Source: Porphyromonas vaginalis
Lineage (GTDB): Bacteria; Bacteroidota; Bacteroidia; Bacteroidales; Porphyromonadaceae
Direction of reading: 5' to 3'
Length of the DNA: 64,000 nucleotides
NCBI RefSeq assembly: GCF_958301595.1
Contig: NZ_CATQJU010000001.1
Location: 2,453,120 to 2,517,119 of the forward strand
Below are positions 43,661 through 51,898 of the stretch, in pieces (positions within the stretch are counted from its first letter, which is position 1; the number at the start of each line of letters is the position of its first letter). The position numbers were made by a program, and so were the translations under genes. The notes beneath the pieces are model-generated. The model was not told where the DNA came from. It searched no databases and saw only the letters and a list, made by a program, of their open reading frames with translations.

Positions 43661-45466
43661 CTACCCCTTGGTGGCTGCCTGTACGACGTTGAGCACGTAG
43701 TCACCCAGCTGCTCGTAGTAGCCAACAAGGTCCATATAGCTTACGGACTCGGGGTAGTCGTACTTCTGCGTACGGACGTTTTCCATGTTCTGCGCTTTTA
43801 GCAAGGTACGCAAGTCATTTAGTTGCTTCTCTAGGGTGTAGCTCTCACGAGCGTCCGACTCCGAGAGCTTGTTGCGTCGCAGTAGCTCGGCCATCTTGAG
43901 AGCCGTCTCTGTGGCGATCGAGTGGATCTGCAGGAGGTTATTGCGCACCATATCGGTGTAGCTCTTGCCGAGCTGGTGGTAACGATTGATCTCACGCGCT
44001 ATGCCCACAGCTGCATCGGCGACACTCTCTATCTCGGTCGCTACGCGGTAGTAGACGAGTATATCGCTCTGCGACTCCTTACCCAGCTCGGTGTGAGAGA
44101 TCTTATTGAGGTAGTCAGCTATCTCGACCTCTACGGCATCGGATATGTCCTCCTCCTGCTCGCACTTGTTGTAGAGCTTCTTGAGCTCGACAGGATTGTC
44201 CGTCTTGAGCATCCCCTCACAGTAAGACATCATCTGCGATACTCGGCTGGCGTACTCGGCTAGCTCTTGCTGCACTTGTAGCAGACCGATCTCACCCGTT
44301 GGTAGGATACCGGCACGTATGTAACGTAGGTGTGTCTGCTCTGTGTCACCCTTCTTAGACTTCTTCATCGGTATGGCTCGCTGGCAAATCTTGACATAGA
44401 CAGGTACGAACCAGATCATGACAAAGGCGTTCAGCATGTTGAAGGTGGTGTGGAAGAGTGCGAGTCCTACTGAGACAACCGCTGCTAGCGAACCTATCTG
44501 AGCCTGTATCGCAGCTAGCGAGGGATCGGCGAGTGTCTCTGTCGAGGAGATAGCACTCATACTAGCGGGATCGTATACCTGACTGAGGCGAGAGGTGTAC
44601 TCGTATAGCTCTCGTGGATCACCTATGCCCATATTCATCAGCCAGTTGGCGATCATATTGGTAAAGGGGTAGAAGAAGATCAAGACGAGTAGCACACCGA
44701 AGACGTTGAATAGCAGGTGAGAGAGTGCCGCGCGCTTAGCATTGACATTAGCTCCGAGGGCTGCCAGATTGGCGGTGATGGTCGTTCCGATGTTTTCGCC
44801 CAGGATCATCGCCGTGGCGATCTCAAAGGGTATCCACCCTTTCGAACACATGATGAGTGTGATCGCTACCGTCGCACTGGAGGACTGGACCAGCAGCGTC
44901 ATAATGGTACCGATCAGGAGGAAGATCAGGATAGAGGCAAAGCCCATATCGGTATACCCACGGAGAAACTCGAGTGCCTCGGGATGACTCTGGAGATCTG
45001 GCATCGAGTCCTTGAGAAACTGCAATCCGAGGAAGAGGAGCGAGAAGCCTACGAGGAAGTTGAGCTGCTCCCGCTTCGTATAGATAAGCGGTATGGAAAT
45101 GGCGAAGAGCGGTATGGCAAAGGTCGATATATCTATCTTAAAGCCGAAGAGGGTGATGACCCAAGCGGTGACGGTCGTACCAATGTTAGCGCCCATAATG
45201 ACCGATATCGCCTGTCCTAGCTGGAGGAGTCCCGCATTGACGAAGCTGACGACCATCAGAGTCGTAGCACTAGAGGACTGCACCAAGGCGGTCACCAAGA
45301 CTCCCGTGAGTAACCCTAGGACGCGACGAGAGGTCATCGCTGCGAGGATCTGACGCATCCTATCGCCTGCTGCCTTTTGGATGCCCTCGCTCATGATCTT
45401 CATACCAAAGAGGAAGAGTCCTAGCGATCCCAGCAGATAGATAAAGTCAAACAGAGTAAATGCCAT
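43661..45466 (-). CDS. Na/Pi cotransporter family protein with a PhoU-like tail
   Basis: This 601-residue protein has about eight membrane segments in two inverted repeats, each with a QSSSAT signature (ALVQSSSATTLMVVSF and LLVQSSSATVAITL), typical of the NptA/SLC34 family. A cytoplasmic helical PhoU-like domain fills residues about 390-600 (YYRVATEIESVADAAVGIARE). It probably moves phosphate with sodium; several bacterial relatives export or import phosphate. A minus-strand -7 box TACCTTTG is at 45638-45631, about 165 bp upstream. Confidence 0.9.
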   Translation of the reverse strand: MAFTLFDFIYLLGSLGLFLFGMKIMSEGIQKAAGDRMRQILAAMTSRRVLGLLTGVLVTALVQSSSATTLMVVSFVNAGLLQLGQAISVIMGANIGTTVTAWVITLFGFKIDISTFAIPLFAISIPLIYTKREQLNFLVGFSLLFLGLQFLKDSMPDLQSHPEALEFLRGYTDMGFASILIFLLIGTIMTLLVQSSSATVAITLIMCSKGWIPFEIATAMILGENIGTTITANLAALGANVNAKRAALSHLLFNVFGVLLVLIFFYPFTNMIANWLMNMGIGDPRELYEYTSRLSQVYDPASMSAISSTETLADPSLAAIQAQIGSLAAVVSVGLALFHTTFNMLNAFVMIWFVPVYVKICQRAIPMKKSKKGDTEQTHLRYIRAGILPTGEIGLLQVQQELAEYASRVSQMMSYCEGMLKTDNPVELKKLYNKCEQEEDISDAVEVEIADYLNKISHTELGKESQSDILVYYRVATEIESVADAAVGIAREINRYHQLGKSYTDMVRNNLLQIHSIATETALKMAELLRRNKLSESDARESYTLEKQLNDLRTLLKAQNMENVRTQKYDYPESVSYMDLVGYYEQLGDYVLNVVQAATKG

Positions 45467-45709
45467 GAGTATGTCGTTGTTTGTATGTCATTACCGTGCG
45501 AAAGCTCCCCTAAGACCTACCAGCTACATGAGGCTCAAAGCCGCATATTCACAAGGGTTGTCATGCGACTGAGTCACCTCGTACGACTGATTATGGTCCT
45601 TTGGTGACAGCTATTTCGTAACTTCGCATGCAAAGGTAACGATTTTAGACTGGTTAGACTAACTAACCGGCTATACAATTTGACAAAAGATATCTAAGTA
45701 TCAGCCCCT

Positions 45710-47380
45710 ATGGAGAATCTATCAATATATTGCCCCAATCTAGACGAGCATCTCAGCGTACCCCCTGGAGCCACACTTTATCAGGTAGCACAGAGCTACC
45801 GCAACGCTCTAGGCTTCGAGCCTGTCAATGCGCGTGTCAACAACCTCACCGTCGCCCTCGACTGGAGGCTCCGCGAGTCCTGTCAGGTTGAGTTCATCGG
45901 GCTCACCGAGGAGAGCGGCCGGCACACCTACCTGCGCTCCCTCTGCCTCCTCTTTGCTAAGGCACTCCACGATGAGCTACCGCACTACCATCTGAGCGTA
46001 CGGCACTCCCTCTCGGGGGGCTACTTTAGCGTCGTCAGGTGTGGTGACAAGGGCATCACTGAGGAGCAGCTAGCCATCGTCAAGCGACGCATAGACCATC
46101 TCATTGCTGAGGATCTACCCTTCGAGCGTCGCACCGTACCAGCCGAAGAGGCGGTGCAGATATTTACTGCCATGGGTGAGATGGACAAAGTCGATCTCAT
46201 CACCTCCAGCGGTCAGCCCTACGTCACCTATCACTATCTCGATGGGTATCCTGACAACTACTACGGCTCTCTGCTTCTCTCCACAGGACAAGTCCAGCTC
46301 TACGACCTCGACCCCTACCTGGGTGGTGTACTGATACGTGTACCCTCGACAGTCAAGCCTACAGAGCTGACACCCTTTGAGCCACAGCAACCGATGCGTG
46401 AGGTCTTTGACAAGCAGTCTCGTCTGCTCAACCTCCTCGACGTAAGCTATGTGGGTAGTCTCAACAAAGCAATCAGCACGGGACACTTCTCCGAGATCAT
46501 ACAGGTCGCCGAGGCTGCACAGGAAAAGGAGATAGCCGCCATGGCTACTGAGATCGCCGAAGCATACAACAAGAAAGGTGTGCGCATCATACTCGTGGCA
46601 GGACCCTCATCTTCGGGCAAGACCACCTTTACCAAGCGGCTACGCCTGCAGCTTATGGCGAACTACCTACGCCCGCACCAGATATCGCTCGACAACTACT
46701 TCGTAGCCCGTGAGTTGACTCCCCTAGATGACAATGGGGAGTACGACTATGAGCATATCGAGGCGTTAGACCTAGAGCTTTTCGCCAGTGATCTGCGTCG
46801 GCTCCTAGCGGGTGAGCTGGTCGATATGCCACTCTTTGACTTTACTCAAGGAGCTAGAGTGTACCAAAAGGAGCTCCTACAGCTTGGTGAGGGGGATCTG
46901 CTTCTCATCGAGGGCATTCATGCGCTCAATCCACGACTCATCCCCGATGACCTACAGCACCTCACCTATAATATATATATCAGTGCCCTGACCGCCCTCG
47001 GACTAGATGCACATAACCGCATCCCCAGTACCGACATACGCCTCCTCAGACGCATGGTGCGTGACCACAAGTACAGAGGCTACTCAGCCATTGATACCAT
47101 CAGCCGGTGGCGCAGCGTGCGAGATGGTGAGGAGCGATGGATCTTCCCCTACCAGCAGAGAGCCAACGTACTCTTCAACAGTGCGCTTCTATACGAAGTT
47201 GCCGTCCTCAAGACCCTTGCCGAGCGGATCCTCTACCAGGTACCCGCCTGCGTCAAGGAGTACAGCGAGGCGCGCCGTCTGCTACGCTTCCTCGAGCACG
47301 TCAGGCCAGCACCCACCGACGAGATACCCTCCACCTCGCTCCTGCGCGAATTTGTCGGGGGCAGCTCATTTCACTATTAA
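45710..47380 (+). CDS. Nucleoside kinase with a TGS-like N-terminal domain
   Basis: This 556-residue protein has an N-terminal segment like the TGS and second domains of threonyl-tRNA synthetase (VPPGATLYQVAQSY, then HELPHYHLSVRHSLSGGYF). A uridine kinase/phosphoribulokinase domain follows with Walker A VAGPSSSGKTTF near residue 297, LDNYFVARELTPLDDNGEYDYE split by a loop, and IEGIHALNP. The fusion is common in Bacteroidetes and is thought to be a nucleoside or uridine-type kinase. The substrate is not established. Confidence 0.88.
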   Translation: MENLSIYCPNLDEHLSVPPGATLYQVAQSYRNALGFEPVNARVNNLTVALDWRLRESCQVEFIGLTEESGRHTYLRSLCLLFAKALHDELPHYHLSVRHSLSGGYFSVVRCGDKGITEEQLAIVKRRIDHLIAEDLPFERRTVPAEEAVQIFTAMGEMDKVDLITSSGQPYVTYHYLDGYPDNYYGSLLLSTGQVQLYDLDPYLGGVLIRVPSTVKPTELTPFEPQQPMREVFDKQSRLLNLLDVSYVGSLNKAISTGHFSEIIQVAEAAQEKEIAAMATEIAEAYNKKGVRIILVAGPSSSGKTTFTKRLRLQLMANYLRPHQISLDNYFVARELTPLDDNGEYDYEHIEALDLELFASDLRRLLAGELVDMPLFDFTQGARVYQKELLQLGEGDLLLIEGIHALNPRLIPDDLQHLTYNIYISALTALGLDAHNRIPSTDIRLLRRMVRDHKYRGYSAIDTISRWRSVRDGEERWIFPYQQRANVLFNSALLYEVAVLKTLAERILYQVPACVKEYSEARRLLRFLEHVRPAPTDEIPSTSLLREFVGGSSFHY

Positions 47381-47391
47381 CCCCTACAGCT

Positions 47392-47736
47392 ATGTCCAAG
47401 AAGAAGAAGAACAAAGCCCCCTCCACGGGAGGCATCGTATACAGTACCGCCCCCGACTGGTCGCCACAGCTAGCGAGTAGCGAGGCTGAGACCCTTCCTC
47501 CTGCTCAGCAACGGCTGCGCATACAGTACTCCCGCGCTGGCAGAGGAGGCAAGGAGGCACTCATCATCATGGGCTTCGTCGGGTCTGACGGCGATCTAGC
47601 AGACCTCGCCCGTCAGCTCAAGCAGTCGCTCGGCTGTGGAGGCTCTACACGTGATGGCGAGATACTGCTCCAGCAAAACGATAAGGAGAAGCTCATCAAG
47701 CTCCTTCAGTCCAAAGGGTACAAAGACACTAAGTAA
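47392..47736 (+). CDS. SUI1/YciH-family translation initiation factor-like protein
   Basis: This 114-residue protein has a basic tail (MSKKKKNKAP) and a C-terminal SUI1 domain (LRIQYSRAGRGGKEALIIMGF, then LARQLKQSLGCGGSTRDGEILLQ and LLQSKGYKDTK). It is a bacterial eIF1 homologue that may affect start-codon fidelity. It starts 12 bp after the kinase gene. Confidence 0.92.
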   Translation: MSKKKKNKAPSTGGIVYSTAPDWSPQLASSEAETLPPAQQRLRIQYSRAGRGGKEALIIMGFVGSDGDLADLARQLKQSLGCGGSTRDGEILLQQNDKEKLIKLLQSKGYKDTK

Positions 47737-47746
47737 AGTCCCCGCT

Positions 47747-48301
47747 ATGCCCATAGAGAAAACCTCCATCCTAGAGATGCAGCGTCTCACCACCGAGGAG
47801 TACCACGCAGCTCCCAAGGTGCCGCTCACCATACTCCTAGACAATGTGCGTAGCATGCACAACGTCGGCTCGATCTTTCGCACGGCAGACGCCTTTCGCC
47901 TGGAGGAGCTACTCCTCGTCGGCATCACAGGCTGTCCACCGCACCCGCTCATTCACAAGACCGCCATCGGTGCCGAGGAGGCGGTGCCATGGCGACACCT
48001 AGACTCTGCCATCGACTTCCTTGAGGCGTGCCGAGCAGCGGGACGCACTATCCTCGCTCTCGAGCAGACACATCAGAGCATCACGCTCGGCAGTCAGCCA
48101 CCGCTAGACGATCGTGGAGCCGTCTTGATCGTGGGCAACGAAGTGCATGGCATCTCTGACGAGGTCATTCAGTATGCTGACTATTGTCTAGAGATCCCGC
48201 AGTACGGCACCAAGCACTCGCTCAATGTGAGCGTCGCCACTGGCATCACTATCTACGACCTCTGCACCCCTTATCTAGAGATGCATCGTAGCTTAACCTA
48301 G
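47747..48301 (+). CDS. SpoU-family RNA 2'-O-methyltransferase
   Basis: I chose the ATG at 47747 (184 residues, MPIEKTSILEMQ); an upstream frame from 47636 overlaps the SUI1 gene. SpoU motifs are ILLDNVRSMHNVGSIFRTAD, LIVGNEVHGIS and EIPQYGTKHSLNVSVATGI, forming the knotted SAM-binding site. It lies 10 bp after the SUI1 gene. The exact RNA target is unknown, possibly the 2'-OH of a tRNA or rRNA nucleotide. Confidence 0.92.
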   Translation: MPIEKTSILEMQRLTTEEYHAAPKVPLTILLDNVRSMHNVGSIFRTADAFRLEELLLVGITGCPPHPLIHKTAIGAEEAVPWRHLDSAIDFLEACRAAGRTILALEQTHQSITLGSQPPLDDRGAVLIVGNEVHGISDEVIQYADYCLEIPQYGTKHSLNVSVATGITIYDLCTPYLEMHRSLT

Positions 48302-48329
48302 CCGTAAGAGACGTTTCAATCTTTTTATG

Positions 48330-48337
48330 TAGCTTTG
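48330..48337 (+). promoter_or_regulatory. -7 box of the DUF2582 gene
   Basis: TAGCTTTG fits TAnnTTTG and lies 29 bp before the start at 48367. The -33 element is weak. Confidence 0.5.
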
Positions 48338-48366
48338 CCATATAGAAAACCCAACACGATAACACT

Positions 48367-48579
48367 ATGGAAGAAAACATGATCGCATACATCGGCACCA
48401 ATGCCGGTCTCGTCTGGAACGCACTAGACAAACTAGGCAAGATGGACGTCAAGCAACTCAAGAAAGCGACCAAGATACGTACCGAAAAGGATGTCTACGC
48501 AGCACTCGGCTGGCTCGCCAAGGAGGAGAAGCTCACCTTCGTCTACGAGGACGACACGCTCCTAGTCGCACTGCGGTAG
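48367..48579 (+). CDS. DUF2582 winged helix-turn-helix protein
   Basis: This 70-residue protein (MEENMIAYIGTNAGLVWNAL) forms a winged helix (DVKQLKKATKIRTEKDVYAALGWLAKEEKLTF), matching by recall the DUF2582 family. It may bind DNA or RNA as a small regulator. It has its own promoter and no partner gene adjacent. Confidence 0.82.
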   Translation: MEENMIAYIGTNAGLVWNALDKLGKMDVKQLKKATKIRTEKDVYAALGWLAKEEKLTFVYEDDTLLVALR

Positions 48580-48681
48580 TCTCTCACGAGATAGCTGACA
48601 GGCAGACTATCTAGGTTGCTATACATCAGTGCATTGAGTCTCTTTGCTGTAAGATTTGCGAAATCTAGATTGTCTGATCGC

Positions 48682-48711
48682 TTGCTAATTCAAAGATTAT
48701 TCTTACCTTTG
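48682..48711 (+). promoter_or_regulatory. Promoter of tRNA-Leu
   Basis: TTG at 48682-48684 and TACCTTTG at 48704-48711 are spaced 19 bp, about 18 bp before the tRNA start. Confidence 0.72.
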
Positions 48712-48728
48712 CAGACGCAAACCTCGCT

Positions 48729-48810
48729 GCGGTCGTGGCGGAATTGGTAGACGCGTTAGACTTAGGATCTAATGCCGCGAGGTGTGTGGGTTCGAGTCCC
48801 ACCGACCGTA
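48729..48810 (+). tRNA. tRNA-Leu (anticodon UAG)
   Basis: The 82-nt gene folds with acceptor GCGGTCG/CGACCGT, D loop GGAATTGGTAGACGCG, anticodon arm TTAGA-CTTAGGA-TCTAA (anticodon TAG), a long variable arm as expected for Leu, and T arm GTGGG-TTCGAGT-CCCAC. The first acceptor pair is G-U. The discriminator is A, and CCA is not encoded. Confidence 0.93.
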
Positions 48811-48989
48811 CAACGATAGAGAGACCTCTCTGACACCCCTTGTGGGAGCAGACGGGTCTCTCTTCTTTTTATCCCTATCGCCACGCGATATCCACCCTCT
48901 CTAGACCCAAGTCTCACGGTAAAAACGAGTTTCGGTCAATTACCCCCGCATAGTAACACCTTTGTAATCGCTATGTGCGCCATTAGTCG

Positions 48990-48997
48990 TACATTTG
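48990..48997 (+). promoter_or_regulatory. -7 box of the glsA-glsB operon
   Basis: TACATTTG fits TAnnTTTG and lies 21 bp before the ATG at 49018. It falls inside the longer frame that starts at 48973, which argues for the 49018 start. Confidence 0.6.
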
Positions 48998-49017
48998 CAG
49001 TAAATCATACGCAATCT

Positions 49018-49857
49018 ATGCCTGAAGAGAGCTTCCATCCACAGCAGGTCGACATAGCCGCTATCCTCAATCGACGACGCAAGAAGCCGTTGCCAGCCTT
49101 CGTGACCAATGGCGTGGCACGCTTGATACACCAGCGTGAGATCAACGATGTGCTACGTCGCTACGGACACCTGGAGGGGGTAGACTTTATGGATGCCCTG
49201 ATCCAAGAGTTTCGCATTGACCTAACGCTCATCGGTGCCGAGCATCTGCCCGCAGATCCTCGTGCACTCTTTATCAGCAATCACCCGCTGGGAGGGCTAG
49301 ACGGGATCTGTCTGACTCACCTCATAGCTAGTCACTATCAGACTGATATCCGCTACATCGTCAACGATCTCCTGCTCAATCTCAAGCCACTCGCCAATAT
49401 CTTCGTTCCGGTCAATAAGTATGGCGCACAGGCACGCACCTCTATTCAGAGGATGCACGAGGCACTGGAGAGCGACCTGCCTGTGATCACCTTTCCCGCG
49501 GGACTCTGCTCACGACTTATCAAAGGGCAGATACAGGATCCTCTCTGGCGACCCAGCTTTATCAAGCAGGCAAGACAGTTTCGCCGTCCCATCGTGCCGC
49601 TCTTCTTCCACGGGCGTAACTCAATGAAGTTTTACCGTATTGAGCAACTGAGGAAAGCACTCGGCATACGCTTTAACATTGGCACGGCATTGCTACCACA
49701 CGAAATGTTTGCTGCACAGGGTAGCTCCTTTACCGTAGTGGTCGGGGAGCCGATCCCCTATGAGACGCTCGAGGGGGTGAAGCCTAGCGACTTACCAGAG
49801 CAGGTAGAGCGCATCAGGCAGCAAGTATACCAACTGAAAGACCAACTATCCAAATGA
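49018..49857 (+). CDS. glsA: Lysophospholipid-type O-acyltransferase, likely GlsA of glycine lipid synthesis
   Basis: The start at 49018 (279 residues, MPEESFHPQQVDIAA) is preferred because a promoter -7 box lies at 48990-48997. The PlsC-type motif is ISNHPLGGLDGICL, a variant of NHX4D with an extra residue; FVPVNKYG, TFPAGLCSR and IVPLFFHGRNS are the other acyltransferase blocks. The next gene is a GNAT-like acyltransferase, the arrangement of glsA/glsB in Bacteroides, where GlsB makes N-acyl glycine and GlsA adds the second acyl chain. The product is a membrane glycine lipid, a TLR2-active class in oral Bacteroidetes. Function is inferred from gene order and family. Confidence 0.82.
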   Translation: MPEESFHPQQVDIAAILNRRRKKPLPAFVTNGVARLIHQREINDVLRRYGHLEGVDFMDALIQEFRIDLTLIGAEHLPADPRALFISNHPLGGLDGICLTHLIASHYQTDIRYIVNDLLLNLKPLANIFVPVNKYGAQARTSIQRMHEALESDLPVITFPAGLCSRLIKGQIQDPLWRPSFIKQARQFRRPIVPLFFHGRNSMKFYRIEQLRKALGIRFNIGTALLPHEMFAAQGSSFTVVVGEPIPYETLEGVKPSDLPEQVERIRQQVYQLKDQLSK

Positions 49858-50807
49858 GTGCTACAGAGCAACCCATCATAGCGCCGATAGATCGGCAATT
49901 GATCCGACAGGAGCTGACACCAGAGCTCTTCGTCCGTAAGACCAATAAGAGTAATAACGAGATCTATGCCTTTCGAGCTGCGCAAGCACCACACACGATG
50001 CGTGAGGTGGGACGTCTGCGCGAGGAGAGCTTTCGTGCTGGCGGTGGTGGTACGGGGCTAGATTGCGATGTAGATAAGTACGACCTGATGGACGATGGCT
50101 ACGTACAGCTCATCGTCTGGAACCCTGAGCTCGAGAAGATCATGGGTGGCTACCGATACATACTCGGTGAGGCGGTACTACGCCATCAGGAGCAGACGGA
50201 TGCACTCGCCACGTCGCACATGTTTAGCTTTAGCGAGGAGTTCGTACGGGACTATCTCCCCTACACGATCGAGCTGGGACGCTCATTCGTAAGCCACGAG
50301 TTTCAGACGACACGGGCGGGGCTAATGTCTTCGATCTATACACTCGACAACCTGTGGGACGGGCTCGGAGCCTTGACCGTCATCTACCCTGAGATCAAGT
50401 ACTTCTTTGGCAAGGTGACCATGTACAAGACTTACAATAAGTACTGCCGCAACCTGATCCTCAAGTTTATGGAGATCTACTTCGGAGACAAAGATCACTT
50501 AGTCGTCCCGATGACGCCGGTCGAGGTAGACATTGACCCAGCAGAGATAGATCGCCTTTTCGTCAAGAACGACCTCAAGAGCGACTACCGCGCGCTCAAG
50601 GCGGAGGTCCGCAAGCACAATATCAACATTCCACCGCTCTTTAACGCTTACATGTCGCTCACACCGAAGATTCGCATCTTTGGCACAGCGATCAACGATG
50701 AGTTTGGCGATGTCGAGGAGACGGGTCTGCTGACGCCCATTGCGGACATTATCCCCGAGAAGAAAGAGCGGCACATAGACACTTACCAGAACGCCCATAA
50801 GTCGTAA
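49854..50807 (+). CDS. glsB: GNAT-like N-acyltransferase, likely GlsB of glycine lipid synthesis
   Basis: This 317-residue protein starts in an ATGA overlap with glsA. It has the acyl-homoserine/ornithine-lipid GNAT pattern MREVGRLREESFRAGGGG, VWNPELEKIMGGYRYI and TIELGRSFVSHEFQTTRAG, with C-terminal MTPVEVD. The expected reaction is transfer of an acyl chain from an acyl carrier protein to the amino group of glycine (or serine). Translational coupling with glsA supports a shared lipid pathway. Confidence 0.82.
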   Translation: MSATEQPIIAPIDRQLIRQELTPELFVRKTNKSNNEIYAFRAAQAPHTMREVGRLREESFRAGGGGTGLDCDVDKYDLMDDGYVQLIVWNPELEKIMGGYRYILGEAVLRHQEQTDALATSHMFSFSEEFVRDYLPYTIELGRSFVSHEFQTTRAGLMSSIYTLDNLWDGLGALTVIYPEIKYFFGKVTMYKTYNKYCRNLILKFMEIYFGDKDHLVVPMTPVEVDIDPAEIDRLFVKNDLKSDYRALKAEVRKHNINIPPLFNAYMSLTPKIRIFGTAINDEFGDVEETGLLTPIADIIPEKKERHIDTYQNAHKS

Positions 50808-50819
50808 GGGATCAGTCTT

Positions 50820-51230
50820 ATGGCTCTCGCTAATGAGCTTGGAGCTGCTGGCGAAAAGGCTGCTCAGCGCTACCTCCTCTCTCGACGGATACGCATCCTC
50901 GAGGTCAACTGGCGTGATCCGCTCTGCGAGATAGACATCATAGCGTCAGACGGTCGGCACCTACTGATCGTCGAGGTGAAGAGCCGTATGGAGTACTCCG
51001 CGACGAGTCCACTAGACGCCGTCAATGCAGCAAAAGCGCATCAGATGATGCTCGGTGGCATGCGCTACGCACAGCGGATGCGCATCGACTTGCCGATACG
51101 CTACGATGTCGTCGAGGCACTCTACTGCCCAGCGAGCGATGTTTTTGAAATGAAGTACCACAAAGGCTACTTCTCCGCAGAGGAGATCGCCCTCCAGGAG
51201 ACACTTCCCCACGGCTTCGCACAGCCGTAG
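50820..51230 (+). CDS. yraN: YraN/UPF0102-family putative nuclease
   Basis: This 136-residue protein matches UPF0102: ANELGAAGEKAAQRYLLSRRIRILEVNWR, then GDIDI-like CEIDIIASDGRHLLIVEVKSR, the PD-(D/E)xK core (Asp and EVK). It may act on DNA or branched substrates, but no activity is proven. It follows glsB by 12 bp. Confidence 0.88.
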   Translation: MALANELGAAGEKAAQRYLLSRRIRILEVNWRDPLCEIDIIASDGRHLLIVEVKSRMEYSATSPLDAVNAAKAHQMMLGGMRYAQRMRIDLPIRYDVVEALYCPASDVFEMKYHKGYFSAEEIALQETLPHGFAQP

Positions 51231-51276
51231 TCTACTCCTTCCTATTCGGCATTTATCAATGAGGGCCGTGGAGCCC

Positions 51277-51307
51277 TTTTGATGTAGAGTTATTTTGTCT
51301 ATATTTG
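51277..51307 (+). promoter_or_regulatory. Promoter of the AT-rich lipoprotein gene
   Basis: TTTTG at 51277-51281 and TATATTTG at 51300-51307 are 18 bp apart. The ATG at 51325 is 17 bp further on. Confidence 0.62.
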
Positions 51308-51324
51308 CGAGAGGAACTAGAGAT

Positions 51325-51867
51325 ATGAAACAGATAGATACCCCCAAGCTATGGTTGGCTTTTGTAGTCGTTATTTTTGTAGCCACTCTTTCGAGTTGTG
51401 GTTTAAACTCACCTCAAGTGAGAGTTGCAATGCCTCTGTCCCAATTTCAATATGCCTATATTGCTCCAACTGGAGGAGTACACAGTTCCTCAAGTGTGGC
51501 AATAGGAGGCTATACACTACCTTACTCTAACTCTGTCAATCCTAGAGATCTCATAGCAGGACATTTGTCCAAGCGAGGGTTCGTAATAGTTCCAGAGGTT
51601 TCGCCAAGGTACGCTAAGGAAACCCTCATTGTGAACTATGGAGAGAGCAACAAAAGGGAACTCCTAGTTGGTTATGCTCTAGAAGTCACAATCCAGTTTA
51701 TTACAGCTGATACAAATAAGCTAGTAGCAGTTGCTACTGCAGAAGGACTGGGGTCTACAGAGGCGGATGATATTCGAGAGGCTATAGCTCGGGCTATTTC
51801 TGCTCTATTTGACACCCCCAAGACAGATAACAACCCAATAGTTTCTCTTGAAGGCACTTATTATTGA
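51325..51867 (+). CDS. Lipoprotein of unknown function at the edge of the restriction-modification island
   Basis: I chose the ATG at 51325 (180 residues, MKQIDTPKLWLAFVVVIF) since it places a lipobox ATLSSC at Cys25. The mature part contains PLSQFQYAYIAPTGGV and GAEGLGSTEAD-like segments, but I recognise no family. The gene is AT-rich compared with yraN upstream and resembles the methyltransferase and endonuclease genes that follow, so it may have arrived with them. Function is unknown. Confidence 0.7.
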   Translation: MKQIDTPKLWLAFVVVIFVATLSSCGLNSPQVRVAMPLSQFQYAYIAPTGGVHSSSSVAIGGYTLPYSNSVNPRDLIAGHLSKRGFVIVPEVSPRYAKETLIVNYGESNKRELLVGYALEVTIQFITADTNKLVAVATAEGLGSTEADDIREAIARAISALFDTPKTDNNPIVSLEGTYY

Positions 51868-51898
51868 ACTAAACAATACGAAATAGAAGAGAGTCCAA

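Noticed and set aside
48973..49017. Upstream start for glsA at 48973
   Set aside because: It precedes a TACATTTG -7 box at 48990-48997, so it would be 5' of the transcript.
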